From assembly GCF_014205255.1 (NCBI RefSeq), contig NZ_JACHNE010000001.1, positions 868,001 through 932,000 on the forward strand: a stretch of 64,000 nt of DNA, given 5' to 3'. A program made the translations under genes and the position numbers. How positions within the stretch are numbered: the stretch's first letter is position 1; each line of letters begins with the position of its first letter. Under the pieces are notes generated by a model. It searched no databases, was not told the DNA's origin, and was given only the letters and a program-made list of their open reading frames with translations. Shown here piece after piece: positions 1 to 9,336 of the stretch. This stretch comes from Streptomyces caelestis. GTDB taxonomy: Bacteria > Actinomycetota > Actinomycetes > Streptomycetales > Streptomycetaceae.

Positions 1-346
1 GCGGGTCGGTGCCGGCCGCGAGCCCGGCCGCGTACCGCTCGATCAGCCCGGACACACCCTGCCCGCCCGAACCGGCGATACGGAACGCGGCCAGCAGGAA
101 GGAGCGGGCGAACCCTTCGAGACCGTCCGACCAGGGCCCGGAGTGGCTGGGCGGGCCGGGCAGCCGGTACTGGGCCAGGCCCGGGGAGGCGTACGGCGTG
201 AGGGCGTCGAGGAGGCGGTCGGCGATGGCCTCCCAGTGGGCGCGGGTCCAGCCGGTGAGGGGCGAGGTCAGCGGGTCCGGGGGTGGCAGGTGGGGCAGGT
301 GGGGGAGGTGCGTCGGGTCGGGGAGCGACACGTGCGGCGCGCTCAT
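1..346 (-). CDS. DUF2264 family protein, N-terminal part (cut by window edge)
   Basis: A reading frame opens with ATG at 346 and runs leftwards out of the window without a stop, giving about 115 residues. It starts MSAPHVSLPDP and contains the stretch GFARSFLLAAFRIAG, which resembles the N-terminus of DUF2264 proteins (predicted alpha/alpha-toroid proteins often found with sugar-uptake and pectin or rhamnogalacturonan degradation genes). The gene begins 22 bp after the LacI regulator stops on the same strand, so it is probably the last visible gene of the sugar operon that starts near 5 kb. The catalytic role of DUF2264 is not established. The family call rests on a short region, and the C-terminal two thirds lie outside the window. 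Confidence 0.6.
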   Translation of the reverse strand, partial: MSAPHVSLPDPTHLPHLPHLPPPDPLTSPLTGWTRAHWEAIADRLLDALTPYASPGLAQYRLPGPPSHSGPWSDGLEGFARSFLLAAFRIAGSGGQGVSGLIERYAAGLAAGTDP

Positions 347-368
347 GCGGGTGCGGTTCCTCCGTTGG

Positions 369-1436
369 TCACAGGGCACGCCCGGGCGGGGGCGCGCCGA
401 CGCTGTCGCGTACGACGATGTGGGTGCCGAGCAGATGGTGGGCCCCGGCGGCGTGCTCGGGGTCGCGCAGCGCGATGCGCACGGCGGCGCGGCCGAGTTC
501 CTCCGCGGGGGTGCGGACGGTGGTGAGGGGCGGGTTGAAGTCCTCGGCGAGCGGGATGTCGTTGTAGCCGACGACCGAGATGTCGCCGGGGACGCGCAGT
601 CCGGCGTCGGCGATGGCCCGCAGGGCGCCGGCGGCGACCATGTCGTCCCCGGCGAAGACAGCGGTGAACTCCCGCCCGGCCTTGAGGAGTTCGGTCATCG
701 CCCGGTGACCGGCGGCCCTGCCGAGTCCGCAGTCGACGACGTGTGCGGCCTCGGGCGGCAGCCCGTGCTCGGCGAGGGCGGCCCGGTAGCCGGCGACACG
801 GGCGTCGAGGGCGGTGTTGCCGGGCAGTCCGCCGAGGAAGACGATCCTGCGGTGGCCGGCCGACAGCAGATGGGCGGTGATGGCGCGGGCCCCGGCCTCG
901 TTGTCGAACTCGACGACGAGGGCGGGGATCTCGGGGTCGGGCGCGGGCCGGCCGCAGAGCACGAGCCGGGCTCCGGAGGAGTCGAGGGCGTGGGCGTAGT
1001 GGGCGACGCGCTCGCGGTAGGCGTCGTCCTCGACGACCCCGCCGACCAGGATCACCAGCCGGGCGCCCTCCTCCCGCATGAGCTGCACGAACTCCATCTC
1101 GCGCTGCGCGGCGCCGCCGGTGGCGCCGACCACGCAGAGCCAGCCGCGGTCGGCGGCCTCCGCCTCCACGCCCTCGGCGACCTGGGCGTAGAAGGGGCTG
1201 GTGACCTGGCGGACCACGACGGCGGCCATCTTGCGGCCGCCGCCGACCAGGGCGCGGGCGTGCGCGTTGGCCACGTAGTCGAGGTCGCGGGCCGCGCGCA
1301 GGACCCGGGCCCGGGTCGCCGCGGGCACCGGGTGGTTGCCGCTGAGCGCGCGGGAGGCGGTGGCCGTCGACACGCCCGCCCGCTCGGCGACCTCGCGGAT
1401 CGTGACCCGTCCCTTGGACACCATGTCGTTCCCCAT
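369..1436 (-). CDS. LacI-family transcriptional regulator
   Basis: A 355-residue protein with an N-terminal LacI helix-turn-helix (VTIREVAERAGVSTATASRA, about residues 11-30) and a periplasmic-binding-protein-like effector domain through the C-terminus (KMAAVVVRQVTSPFYAQVAEG, then GDISVVGYNDIPLAEDF). Length is typical for the family. An in-frame ATG at 1424 (MVSKGRV) is an equally possible start. The gene sits 31 bp downstream of the binding-protein gene and is co-oriented with the two permeases, so it probably regulates this operon. A LacI-type palindrome lies just upstream of the first permease gene (5027-5042). The ligand is probably a plant-polysaccharide-derived oligosaccharide, but that is inferred from context only. 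Confidence 0.92.
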   Translation of the reverse strand: MGNDMVSKGRVTIREVAERAGVSTATASRALSGNHPVPAATRARVLRAARDLDYVANAHARALVGGGRKMAAVVVRQVTSPFYAQVAEGVEAEAADRGWLCVVGATGGAAQREMEFVQLMREEGARLVILVGGVVEDDAYRERVAHYAHALDSSGARLVLCGRPAPDPEIPALVVEFDNEAGARAITAHLLSAGHRRIVFLGGLPGNTALDARVAGYRAALAEHGLPPEAAHVVDCGLGRAAGHRAMTELLKAGREFTAVFAGDDMVAAGALRAIADAGLRVPGDISVVGYNDIPLAEDFNPPLTTVRTPAEELGRAAVRIALRDPEHAAGAHHLLGTHIVVRDSVGAPPPGRAL

Positions 1437-1467
1437 CCCCCGCGTCTCCTCTTCCGCCCACCGCTGT

Positions 1468-3117
1468 TCAGGCGTTGGCCGCGTAGTCCTTCGCGTACTC
1501 CTCGGCCATTCTGTCGCCGCCCCGGCTCCGCCACTTCTTCACCGCCGCGTCCCACTCGGACATCGGCAGTCGTCCGGCGATGATGCCGGTGATCGTGTCG
1601 TCCAGGAACGTCTTGAGGGTGGCGCCCTGGGAGTTGTTCGTCGCGGACTGGAGCCCGAAGGAGGCGTCGCGGATGGCATGCGGTACGACCTTGCGCTGCC
1701 AGGCGTGCAGGGCGCGCACGGCGTCGGGCATGCCGGGCACGAAGAGTACCTGGGGGCCTTCGGCGAGGTACTTCAGCGGCAGGTTGGTGTTGTTCTCGAC
1801 CTCGCCCAGCTTGGTGGGTCCGGGCGAGCCGTCCTTGCCGCGGGTGAAGTGGACGCCCTCGACTCCGTAGTGGACGAGTTCCCACTCCTGACTGCCGAAG
1901 GGCGCGGCGAGGTAGTCGAGGATGCGCAGCAGCAGTTCGATGCGCTCCTTCTTGGCCTGCTTCAGGACGGTGTAGCCGAAGGAGCGGCGGGCGGCGACGA
2001 TGCCGCCGGGCTCGCCGCCGATGCTGTACGGCAGGGCCGCGGCGGGGCTCATCTTGCCCTTGGACTCCTGGTACTTGGGCAGGTAGGCGCCGAATCCGTC
2101 CTGCATGGAGCCGACGGTGCCGTTGTAGTAGAGGGTCGTCAGGTCGATCTGGGAGATGGACGTGGCGTCGGGGTGGTAGGAGCCGTTCTTGCGCAGCTGG
2201 GCCTGGAAGGCGATCGACGCCTTGTAGCGCTCGTCGGCGGCGGCCGGCAGGAAGGTGCCGTCCTTGGTGACGGCCCAGCGCTGGGGTGCGTTGTGGGCGG
2301 CGGAGTGGTAGGCGTTGCCGAACAGGGAGCCGTTGGCGGCGCCGAGCATGTACGTCCTGCCGCGGGTGCCCTGCCGGGCCACGGCGGTGAAGTCCTCGGC
2401 CGTCCAGCCTTCCTTCATCCCCGCGTCGGCGAACATGTCCTGGTTGATCCAGAGGGTGGAACCGGGCAGCGGACGTTCCAGCGGGATGCCGTAGATGCGG
2501 CCGCCGATGCGGCCCATGTCGCGCCAGGCGTGGGTGGGGATGTTGGCGAGGTTGGGGTAGTCGGTGATCGCGTCGCCCGACAGATACGGCGTGAGGTCCT
2601 GGGCACGGCGCTGCACGAACTGTGCCTCGCGGGGCAGGGTGAAGCCGGCGAACATGTTGATGATGTCGGGCAGGGCGTCGGCGTCACCCGCCATCACGGT
2701 CGCCATCTTCTTCTGGTAGTCGGCCTGGGAGATGATCGTGTATTCGATCTTCACGCCGAGGGCCTTCTCGACGGCCGCCCAGAAGCGGTTCTGCGAGGCG
2801 GGCTTGGGCGGTGTGCCGAACGAGACGGTCATGACACGGACGGTGGAGCCGTCGCCCGGGGTGCGGGAGACGGACTTGACCAGGTCGGACGGGTATGAGG
2901 TGTAGCCGGCCTGGACACCGGCGTCGGTGGGGGCCAGGTCGGGCTTCGGCCCCGCGGCGGGCCGGTACGCCGGCCAGGGGGCGAGCTTCTTGCCGGCGTT
3001 GGAGACGCCGCTGTCGCCGGAGTCCGAGGAGCACGCGGTCAGCAGACCGGGGACGGAGACGGCGGCGCCGCCCACCGTCATGGAGCGCAGGAGGGTGCGT
3101 CGGGACATGCGGGGCAT
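1468..3117 (-). CDS. ABC transporter extracellular sugar-binding lipoprotein
   Basis: A 549-residue exported solute-binding protein. The N-terminus has a twin-arginine-like motif (SRRTLLR, residues 5-11), a hydrophobic stretch and a lipobox LTAC with Cys29, so it is expected to be a lipid-anchored, Tat-exported protein. The mature part is of the large LplA/YtcQ type (family 1 extracellular binding proteins for oligosaccharides, usually 500-570 residues). ATG at 3117 was chosen because GAGGTGG precedes it and the signal peptide follows. It lies 17 bp downstream of the second permease stop. The operon has no ATPase gene, as is usual in Streptomyces, where a shared MsiK-type ATPase serves many sugar importers. 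Substrate unknown. Confidence 0.92.
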   Translation of the reverse strand: MPRMSRRTLLRSMTVGGAAVSVPGLLTACSSDSGDSGVSNAGKKLAPWPAYRPAAGPKPDLAPTDAGVQAGYTSYPSDLVKSVSRTPGDGSTVRVMTVSFGTPPKPASQNRFWAAVEKALGVKIEYTIISQADYQKKMATVMAGDADALPDIINMFAGFTLPREAQFVQRRAQDLTPYLSGDAITDYPNLANIPTHAWRDMGRIGGRIYGIPLERPLPGSTLWINQDMFADAGMKEGWTAEDFTAVARQGTRGRTYMLGAANGSLFGNAYHSAAHNAPQRWAVTKDGTFLPAAADERYKASIAFQAQLRKNGSYHPDATSISQIDLTTLYYNGTVGSMQDGFGAYLPKYQESKGKMSPAAALPYSIGGEPGGIVAARRSFGYTVLKQAKKERIELLLRILDYLAAPFGSQEWELVHYGVEGVHFTRGKDGSPGPTKLGEVENNTNLPLKYLAEGPQVLFVPGMPDAVRALHAWQRKVVPHAIRDASFGLQSATNNSQGATLKTFLDDTITGIIAGRLPMSEWDAAVKKWRSRGGDRMAEEYAKDYAANA

Positions 3118-3134
3118 GGGTGAACCACCTCGTG

Positions 3135-4022
3135 TCAGCTCTTGATGGCGCCGGTGAGCACGCCCTTGGTGAAGTACTTCTGCAGGAAGGGATAGACGAG
3201 CAGGATCGGCACGGTGGCGATCACGAGCACCGCCATCTGCACGGTCTGCGGGGCGGTGACGGTGGCCTCGCCGGTGGTCGCGTCGGTCAGTCCGGCACCG
3301 GACACCACATAGGTGCGCAGCACCTGCTGGAGCGGCCAGTGGTCGCTCTCCAGATACAGCGAGGCGTAGAACCAGGAGTTCCAGTAGGCGACGGCGTAGA
3401 ACAGGCCGACGACGGCGAGCGCGGCCTTGGACAGCGGCAGCACCACCGACACCAGCACCCGCCAGTCCCCCGCCCCGTCCAGCCGGGCCGCCTCGTACAG
3501 CTCCTCGGGGATCGACTGGAAGAAGCCGCGCAGGACGACCAGGTTGAACACGTTGACCAGGACGGGCAGGACGAGCGAGGCGTACGAGTCGAGCAGGCCG
3601 AGTTCCTTGACGAGCAGGAAGCTCGGGATCATGCCGGGCGGGAAGAGGAACGTGAACAGCACCAGCAGCAGGACGGGTCTGCCGCCGAAGACGCCCGGGC
3701 GGGACAGCGCGTAGGCCAGGGACACCGTGCAGGCGAGGCTGAGCAGGGTGCCGACGATCGTCACGCCCGCGCTGACGCCGAGGGCGTGGGTGACGATGCC
3801 GCCGTCGAAGATGTCGCGGTAGGCGTCGAGCGTGGGTTCGCTGGGCCACAGCACCCAGCCGCCGTTGTCGACGACCTCCTGGGTGGACGCCAGTGAGGTC
3901 GACACGATCACCAGGAACGGCACGCACACCAGCAGCACGACCGCGGCCAGGGCGAGGGCCTTCGCGGCCTGGGTGAGCGGCCGGGGCTTCTCCATCCAGC
4001 CGGGCCGGGCGGACGCGCTCAC
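3135..4022 (-). CDS. ABC sugar transporter permease (LplC/YtcP type, MalG-like)
   Basis: A 295-residue inner-membrane permease with about six transmembrane segments and the MalG-type cytoplasmic EAA loop (ELYEAARLDGAGDWRVLVSV), which contacts the ATPase. The C-terminus YFTKGVLTGAIKS is typical of the carbohydrate uptake CUT1 family. The GTG start at 4022 overlaps the stop of the upstream permease by 4 bp (GTGA), indicating translational coupling. It works as a heterodimer with the neighbouring permease and the lipoprotein downstream, importing an oligosaccharide into the cytoplasm. Confidence 0.93.
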   Translation of the reverse strand: MSASARPGWMEKPRPLTQAAKALALAAVVLLVCVPFLVIVSTSLASTQEVVDNGGWVLWPSEPTLDAYRDIFDGGIVTHALGVSAGVTIVGTLLSLACTVSLAYALSRPGVFGGRPVLLLVLFTFLFPPGMIPSFLLVKELGLLDSYASLVLPVLVNVFNLVVLRGFFQSIPEELYEAARLDGAGDWRVLVSVVLPLSKAALAVVGLFYAVAYWNSWFYASLYLESDHWPLQQVLRTYVVSGAGLTDATTGEATVTAPQTVQMAVLVIATVPILLVYPFLQKYFTKGVLTGAIKS

Positions 4023-4990
4023 TTGTAGACCCCCTGTTCGCCGAGGCGGTGGGCGACCTTGTTGGCCGCGTAGACGAGGAGGGCGCCGACGACCCCCTTG
4101 AACAGACCCGCGGCGGCCGCGAAGCCGTAGTCGCCGCCGACGATGCCCTGGTAGTAGACGAAGGTGTCGATGACCTCGGCGGTCTGAGGGCCGACCGCGT
4201 CGCGTTGCAGCAGCATCTGCTCGAAGCCGACGGAGAGGATGTCGCCGAGCCGCATGATGATCAGCAGCACGATCACCGGGCGGATGGCGGGCAGGGTGAC
4301 GTGCCAGAAGCGCCGCCAGGGTCCGGCGCCGTCGATGGCGGCGGCCTCGTACTGCTGCTCGTCGACCTGGGCGAGCGCGGCGAGGAAGATGATCGTGCCC
4401 CAGCCGGCGTCCTTCCAGATCACCTGGGCGACGACGAGCGGTTCGAACGCGTCGGGGTTGCCGATGATGTCGACGGTGTGCAGACCGGCCCCGCTCAGGC
4501 CGCTGTTGAGCAGGCCGGTGTCCCCCAGCACCTGCTGGAAGAGCGCGACGACGATCACCCACGAGATGAAGTGCGGCAGATACGCCACCGACTGCACGAA
4601 CCGGCGCACCGAGCTCCAGGTGAGCGTGTGCAGCAGCAGGGCGAGGCCGAGCGGCACCGGGAAGTAGAAGACCAGCTGGAGGACGGCGATCCAGAGGGTG
4701 TTGAGGACCGAGTCCCAGAACGCCGCGTCCTCGAACATGCGCTGGAAGTTGCCCGGGCCCACCCAGGGGCTGCCCCACAGGCCGTCGAAGGGCACGTACT
4801 CCTTGAACGCGATGACGTTGCCGGCGAGTGCGCCGTAGTGGAACAGCAGGAAGTAGGCGACACCGGGGAGCATGAGCAGGAACAACGTCCGGCTCTGAAA
4901 ACCTTTACGTTGACGCTTCACCCCATCGGGATCACGTCGGCCCGGACTCACCCCCTTCGTACCTGCACGTTCCCGTAAGTCAGTTGCCAC
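4019..4990 (-). CDS. ABC sugar transporter permease (LplB/YteP type, MalF-like)
   Basis: A 323-residue permease with a basic N-terminal tail of about 30 residues, six predicted membrane segments and the EAA motif EQQYEAAAIDGAGPWRRFWH. Such LplB-type permeases pair with LplC-type permeases and long LplA-type binding proteins. It is the first gene of the operon: permease, permease, binding protein, LacI regulator, DUF2264. The region just upstream (5027-5042) holds a LacI-type palindrome, so the regulator downstream probably controls its transcription. Substrate is not readable from the sequence. Plant cell wall oligosaccharides are plausible from the DUF2264 neighbour. Confidence 0.93.
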   Translation of the reverse strand: MATDLRERAGTKGVSPGRRDPDGVKRQRKGFQSRTLFLLMLPGVAYFLLFHYGALAGNVIAFKEYVPFDGLWGSPWVGPGNFQRMFEDAAFWDSVLNTLWIAVLQLVFYFPVPLGLALLLHTLTWSSVRRFVQSVAYLPHFISWVIVVALFQQVLGDTGLLNSGLSGAGLHTVDIIGNPDAFEPLVVAQVIWKDAGWGTIIFLAALAQVDEQQYEAAAIDGAGPWRRFWHVTLPAIRPVIVLLIIMRLGDILSVGFEQMLLQRDAVGPQTAEVIDTFVYYQGIVGGDYGFAAAAGLFKGVVGALLVYAANKVAHRLGEQGVYK

Positions 4991-5026
4991 GGCTCCCCCT
5001 CACCTCGGCGCGTCCGGTGAAGGGAA

Positions 5027-5042
5027 GTTAAAACGCTTTCAC
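5027..5042. promoter_or_regulatory. LacI-type operator upstream of the sugar ABC operon
   Basis: The sequence GTTAAAACGCTTTCAC is an imperfect palindrome (12 of 16 positions symmetric) around a central CG, the hallmark of LacI/GalR-family operators. It lies 37 bp upstream of the first permease start (4990, minus strand) and has no other copy nearby that I noticed. The obvious candidate binder is the LacI protein encoded at 369-1436 in the same operon. Confidence 0.65.
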
Positions 5043-5075
5043 TGCCCGGTCAACACTTCTGACACAGACGGGACT

Positions 5076-6365
5076 TCACGCCGAGAGCAGCCCCCGGCCG
5101 AACCAGTCGGAGGACGAACGCACGCCGGGCAGGGCGAAGAAGTAGCCGCCGCCGGTCGGGGAGATGTAGTCCACGAGGGGTTCGTCGATCAGCCGGGTCT
5201 GGGTGGCCTCGAACTGGCGCCGCACGTCCTGCTGATAGCAGCAGAAGACCAGGCCCATGTCGAGGTTGCCGACGCTGTCGACGCCCCGGTCGTAGTTGTA
5301 ACCTCGGCGCAGGATACGGGAGTTGCCGGTCGCCGCGGTGCGCGGGTTCGCGAGCCGGATGTGGGCGTCGAGCGGAATGGCCGCGCCGTGCGGGTCCTTG
5401 GCGTAGTTCGGGCTGTCGGTCTCCCTGGCGCCGTCCAGCGGGGCACCGGTGTCCTTGCGCCGGCCGAACATCTGCTCCTGCTCGGTCAGCGACACCCGGT
5501 CCCAGAACTCCACCAGCATCCGGATGATCCGGACGACCTGGTAACTGCCCCCGGTCGCCCAGCCGGGTTCGCCCTGCCCGTCTCCCACCCACACGAGGTG
5601 GTCCATCTCGCGGGCCGACGCGACGTCCGGATTGACGATGCCGTCCTTGAAGCCCAGCAGGTTGCGCTGGGTGCCGCTGGGCCGCGGCACGTTCTGGAAG
5701 CCGTCGACTCGCCACCGGATCTGCATCGCCCCCCGGGTGTGCTTGGCGATGTCGCGCAGCGCGTGCAGCACGGTGTCCTGCCGGTCCGCGCAGATCTGGA
5801 GGGACAGGTCGCCGTGGCACTCGGCGGGATTCAGGTCGTCGTTGGGGAAGGTCCGCATGGGCGTGAGCCGGCGCGGCTTGGCCTTGGCGAGTCCGTAGCG
5901 GCCGTCGAAGAGGGAGGCCCCGACGCCGACGGTCACGGTGAGCGCGTCGGCCGGGACGACCGGGCCGAGGATGCCGTTGTCCGAGGGCGGGGCGCCGACA
6001 CCCAGGTCGGTGGGTGTGCCGCCGGCGGTGAGGAAACGGGCTCGCTCGGTCAGGGTCCGCAGCAGGCCGGCCAGTTCCGCGCGGTCGCCGGTGATGACGT
6101 CGAAGGAGACGAAGGCAGCGGCCTTCTGCTGAGGGGTGAGGATTCCGGCCTGGTGGATGCCGTGGAAGGGCACGGCGGCGGCGTTCTCCTCGGCCGCCCG
6201 GGCCACTTGAGCCGCTGGGGCCGTGCCGTCGCGGGTCTCGGCGAGCGCTGCGCCTCCCCCGGCGAGGACCGCGCCCGCGGCTCCGGCGCCCAGGGCCGTC
6301 CTGACGAACGAACGGCGGCCGGCGTGGGCGGGGCAGCCGGGCGGAGGCGTGTCAGCGGACGGCAT
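5076..6365 (-). CDS. efeB: Dyp-type heme peroxidase, EfeB component of iron uptake
   Basis: A 429-residue secreted Dyp-type peroxidase. The N-terminus carries a Tat signal ([16 protein letters not shown] followed by a hydrophobic segment). The heme-pocket GxxDG motif is visible as GFKDG in the C-terminal half, and the family C-terminus [14 protein letters not shown] is present. In the EfeUOB system EfeB acts outside the membrane, where it is thought to oxidise ferrous iron or release iron from heme. I chose ATG at 6365 because it starts directly before the signal peptide. A GTG at 6416, overlapping the efeUO stop by 4 bp and preceded by AGGAAG, would add 17 residues and is a real alternative. 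It is the second gene of the iron operon. Confidence 0.93.
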   Translation of the reverse strand: MPSADTPPPGCPAHAGRRSFVRTALGAGAAGAVLAGGGAALAETRDGTAPAAQVARAAEENAAAVPFHGIHQAGILTPQQKAAAFVSFDVITGDRAELAGLLRTLTERARFLTAGGTPTDLGVGAPPSDNGILGPVVPADALTVTVGVGASLFDGRYGLAKAKPRRLTPMRTFPNDDLNPAECHGDLSLQICADRQDTVLHALRDIAKHTRGAMQIRWRVDGFQNVPRPSGTQRNLLGFKDGIVNPDVASAREMDHLVWVGDGQGEPGWATGGSYQVVRIIRMLVEFWDRVSLTEQEQMFGRRKDTGAPLDGARETDSPNYAKDPHGAAIPLDAHIRLANPRTAATGNSRILRRGYNYDRGVDSVGNLDMGLVFCCYQQDVRRQFEATQTRLIDEPLVDYISPTGGGYFFALPGVRSSSDWFGRGLLSA

Positions 6366-6412
6366 GGGGACGTTCCCTTCGGCGTGTTGGTTGTGCTGGC
6401 GGCGGCCGGTGC

Positions 6413-8542
6413 TCACGCGGACTTCCTGATCTCCAGCAGGTCCGGCACCGGCGAGAGGTCTTCCAGGAGCTGCCCCGTGGCCCCGTCGATCCGGGCCTTC
6501 GCGGTCCGGCCGAGCCGGTCGACGGGGGTCCAGCGGCCGTCACGGTGCTCGGCGTCGAGCAGCGTCCAAAGCCGCGCGATGTCCGCGTCGACCGCAGGGA
6601 GAAGGTGCGGAGCCCGGTTGGTGAGCAACGGCCGGAGTACGGTGAGCAGTTCGCGCGTACCGGCGAGGTTGGCGTCGGCCGTGGCCAGTCCGGTGCCGCT
6701 GCCCTGGTCGGTGTCGCCGGTCAGCTCGAACTGGAGGGTGTTCTCCATGATCTCGTGCGCGCGCAGGGGCAGGTCGGAGGCGTCGAAGTCCTGATGCGGA
6801 AAGGCCTTCCGCAACCCGGCGGAATCGGCGGCCAGTTGCCGTGCCGGGCCCTTGAGCTCGTCTGCCGACTGGCCGTGCCACAGCCCGTACTCGATCCGCT
6901 GGAAGCCGGTGAAGTCCTTGTCGTGGACCCCGTCCGGCAGACCGTCGGGCCGGCCGTTGATCTTCCGGTCGAAGTCGTCGAAGGTGCCGTAGGCGGCGCC
7001 GAGGGAGGCGTAGGTACGGTGCGCGGTCAGCCAGTCGGCGCGTGCCGTGTCCAGGTGCCCGGCGCGGATGTCTTCGCCGAGTTTCCGGGTCTCGGTGACG
7101 AGGGTGGCCAGGCCCCGGTTCACATACGCCTTGTACACCCGCAGCGGTCCCGCGAGATCCTCCTCGGAGACGGGGACGACAGCCCCGGCCCCGGCTGCGC
7201 CGCCGACCCGGACCGCCTTGGAGGTGACGGCCTTGCCGTCGGTGGGGACACAGCGCCAGGCGTACGTACCGCCCGCGACGGTGACGACCAGGTCCCGGGT
7301 GGTGCCGGGGGCCAGGCCCTCGATCTCGCCGTAGACCGCGTTGGTGGCCGGGTCGATGAGGTACACCTCGGCCGTCTGGTCGCCGGTGTTGCGCATCTGG
7401 AAGGTCCGCCGCCCCCGCTCGGGCGCGGTGAAGCCCTGACCGCAGTCCTTGGCGGAGACGGCGACCGTCTCGCCCCCGGCGGGTTTGGGGCGCGCCAGGG
7501 CGACGACGAGCCCGGCCAGGAGGGCGGGCACGGCGACGACGGCGACAGGGAGGAGCCAGGCAGAGCGGCGGCGACTGGGTGCGAGGGTGGGCTGGGGCGT
7601 CGGGGCCTTCGCGGGCCCGGGCGGCGTTACGGACGTGGACGGAGGCGGTGTTGAGGACGCGGACGTGACCGGTGTCGGGATCGGGGTCCGTGTCGGTGAC
7701 GGTGACGGTGACGGTGTCGGTGTCGGGGTAGCTCCCCTCGCTCCCCGCACGAACAGCGTCATCACCACGCCGAGATACCCGACGTACCCCGCCACCTGAA
7801 GCCACGTCATCGTCGGCGTCAGATTGAGCACGCCCTGGAGCAGCGTGCTGTACCAGGACCCGGCGTCGACGCTGCCGCTCAGGTCGACCGCGTAGGACGT
7901 CCCGCCGGGCAGGACCCCGCCCTCCTGGAGATCGCGCAGCCCGTAGCCGAGAACGCCCGCGGCGATCACGACGAGGACGGCGCCGGTAGCCGTGAAGAAG
8001 CGGGTGAGGTCGATGGAGAGCACCCGGCGGTAGAGCCCCCAGCACAGCACCGCCGCCAGAACGAGCCCGACGCCCGCGCCGGTCAAGGGCCCGGCCGACT
8101 CGTCCGCCGCGCGGGCCGTGGTCCACAGGAACAGGGCGGTTTCCAGGCCCTCCCGCCCCACCGCCAGGAAGGAGGTGAGGACCAGCACACCGGCGCCCAT
8201 GGTCAGTGCCTCGGTGACCTTCTCCTTGATCTCTCCGGCCAGGCTGCGGGCCGAGCGGCGCATCCAGAACACCATCGCGGTCACGAAGGCGACGGCCACC
8301 ACACTCAGCATGCCGCCGAAGGCTTCCTGGGCGGTGGTGGAGAGGGACGCGGCGGTGAAGGTGAGGACCGCGCCGAAGCTCAGGGAGAGCGCGATCGCGG
8401 CCAGTACGCCGGTCCACACCTGCGGCAGACGGGACTTGGCGCCCGCCCGCACGAGGGTGGCGACCAGCACGGAGACGATGAGGCCGGCTTCCAGTCCTTC
8501 CCTCAGTCCGATCAGGAAGCTCGGAAACGCGTCGTCCCACAT
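6413..8542 (-). CDS. EfeU-EfeO fusion: FTR1 iron permease joined to cupredoxin/M75 iron-binding domain
   Basis: A 709-residue protein combining two normally separate components. Residues 1 to about 280 are an FTR1/EfeU permease with the two REGLE iron-channel motifs (residues 14-18 and 130-134) and about seven membrane segments. A low-complexity Thr/Pro/Ser linker with many TP and SP dipeptides follows, then another membrane helix. Next come an EfeO-type cupredoxin-like domain (around [16 protein letters not shown] and TYAWRCVP) and an M75 domain with [10 protein letters not shown] and the HEIME metal site. The start is ATG at 8542, preceded by GGGAGGG. The protein should bind extracytoplasmic iron through the EfeO half and pass it to the permease half. 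EfeB follows in the same operon, and an iron box lies 48 bp upstream. Confidence 0.9.
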   Translation of the reverse strand: MWDDAFPSFLIGLREGLEAGLIVSVLVATLVRAGAKSRLPQVWTGVLAAIALSLSFGAVLTFTAASLSTTAQEAFGGMLSVVAVAFVTAMVFWMRRSARSLAGEIKEKVTEALTMGAGVLVLTSFLAVGREGLETALFLWTTARAADESAGPLTGAGVGLVLAAVLCWGLYRRVLSIDLTRFFTATGAVLVVIAAGVLGYGLRDLQEGGVLPGGTSYAVDLSGSVDAGSWYSTLLQGVLNLTPTMTWLQVAGYVGYLGVVMTLFVRGARGATPTPTPSPSPSPTRTPIPTPVTSASSTPPPSTSVTPPGPAKAPTPQPTLAPSRRRSAWLLPVAVVAVPALLAGLVVALARPKPAGGETVAVSAKDCGQGFTAPERGRRTFQMRNTGDQTAEVYLIDPATNAVYGEIEGLAPGTTRDLVVTVAGGTYAWRCVPTDGKAVTSKAVRVGGAAGAGAVVPVSEEDLAGPLRVYKAYVNRGLATLVTETRKLGEDIRAGHLDTARADWLTAHRTYASLGAAYGTFDDFDRKINGRPDGLPDGVHDKDFTGFQRIEYGLWHGQSADELKGPARQLAADSAGLRKAFPHQDFDASDLPLRAHEIMENTLQFELTGDTDQGSGTGLATADANLAGTRELLTVLRPLLTNRAPHLLPAVDADIARLWTLLDAEHRDGRWTPVDRLGRTAKARIDGATGQLLEDLSPVPDLLEIRKSA

Positions 8543-8590
8543 GTGTTGCGGCCCTCCCGGCCCTCCGCCCCGACCCACCACGCAAGCGAG

Positions 8591-8609
8591 TTAGCCAAGG
8601 CATGCCTTA
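8591..8609. promoter_or_regulatory. Iron box (DmdR1/IdeR/DtxR-type operator) for efeUO-efeB
   Basis: The 19-bp sequence TTAGCCAAGGCATGCCTTA matches about 14 of 19 positions of Streptomyces DmdR-type iron boxes of the form TTAGGTAAGGCTTACCTAA. It contains a perfect 12-bp palindrome AAGGCATGCCTT. It lies about 50 bp upstream of the EfeUO start on the minus strand, where an iron-loaded repressor would block transcription. The family consensus is from established knowledge, and binding here is inferred. Confidence 0.75.
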
Positions 8610-8687
8610 CCGACGCCGACCATCATGACCTCGACTCTCTGGGCATCTGGTCACGAATAGCTCATGGCACGGCAAAAGGAGGGAGTC

Positions 8688-8868
8688 CTAGGGCGTGTCC
8701 GTAAAGTCCCGTCGTCCGCCCGGAGGGCGGGCCCTGCGGCGTTCGGTGCGTGCTCTCGGCGTGCCGGGCGGACGCCCGCGTACTGGTTGTACGCGGGTGG
8801 TCGCCCGGTGCGGCGAGAGTGCGTGCCGGGCGTCGCAGGGCAGGCGGGACTTTGCGGACACGCCCTAG
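8688..8868. mobile_element. Hairpin-type MITE (about 181 bp)
   Basis: The two ends form terminal inverted repeats of 24 bp (left end CTAGGGCGTGTCCGTAAAGT..., right end complementary) with a single mismatch. The inside is also almost completely self-complementary: arms run to a 5-nt loop TGGTT at 8784-8788, with a 16-nt asymmetry in the left arm. No credible protein is encoded. This is the structure of a snap-back miniature inverted-repeat element, and the ends resemble those of IS5-group elements common in Streptomyces. A transposase supplied in trans would be needed for movement. Confidence 0.8.
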
Positions 8869-8904
8869 CTGCCCATCGGGCCGGGGGAGGGTGCCGGGCC
8901 TGGC

Positions 8905-9119
8905 TCAACCGGACGGCGTGGCCGAGGACCACACGCCGAACCACTGTTCGGCGCCGAACTCCTCGAACCGCTCCACCTCGGTGAACCCCAGCTTCGCCGC
9001 CGGCCGCATCGAGCGGTCGTTGGCGGTCTGGGTGCAGAGCACCACCGGCTCACCGGGAAGCGCGTCGGCGAACCAGCCGAAGCGGCCGGCCGTCGTCCAC
9101 GGCACACCGGGCCGGACAC
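8905..9119 (-). pseudogene. GNAT acetyltransferase, C-terminal remnant
   Basis: The minus strand encodes about 65-70 residues ending in a stop at 8905-8907, with the stretch VVLCTQTANDRSMRPAAKLG followed by FTEVERFEEFGAEQWFGVW. This is the C-terminal portion (acetyl-CoA motif onwards) of a GNAT N-acetyltransferase. The N-terminal half, including the first beta strands and most of the acceptor site, is missing. The remnant is sandwiched between the hairpin MITE and the IS701-type element, so transposon activity probably destroyed it. The 160 bp between it and the IS (9120-9280) contain no gene I can identify. Confidence 0.65.
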
Positions 9120-9336
9120 AGCCTGCCGGTCGGCATCAGCTGGGCATTACGGTGGGACGACGAGGGCCTCCTGGATGCCGGTTGTAGATGTCGCAATCCA
9201 CACCGAACCCAGGGGCCCTCACCTCTTTCAAGGACCGCTCAAGGCGTGCCGCCTGTCACCAACGTCCCGGAACAGCACACCTAGTAGTGCTTCGTTACGT
9301 TGTGTGATCTTCCCTGGTGGTGGGCATCGTTCTGGT

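Noticed and set aside
9..1583. A long open frame (524 residues) on the plus strand over the LacI gene
   Set aside because: It is antisense to the LacI gene and shows the Gly/Val/Asp-rich composition of a GC-skewed shadow frame, with no family similarity.
9120..9280. A gene or regulatory region between the acetyltransferase remnant and the IS
   Set aside because: No frame or motif could be recognised. It may be the tail of another decayed mobile element, but nothing supports that firmly.
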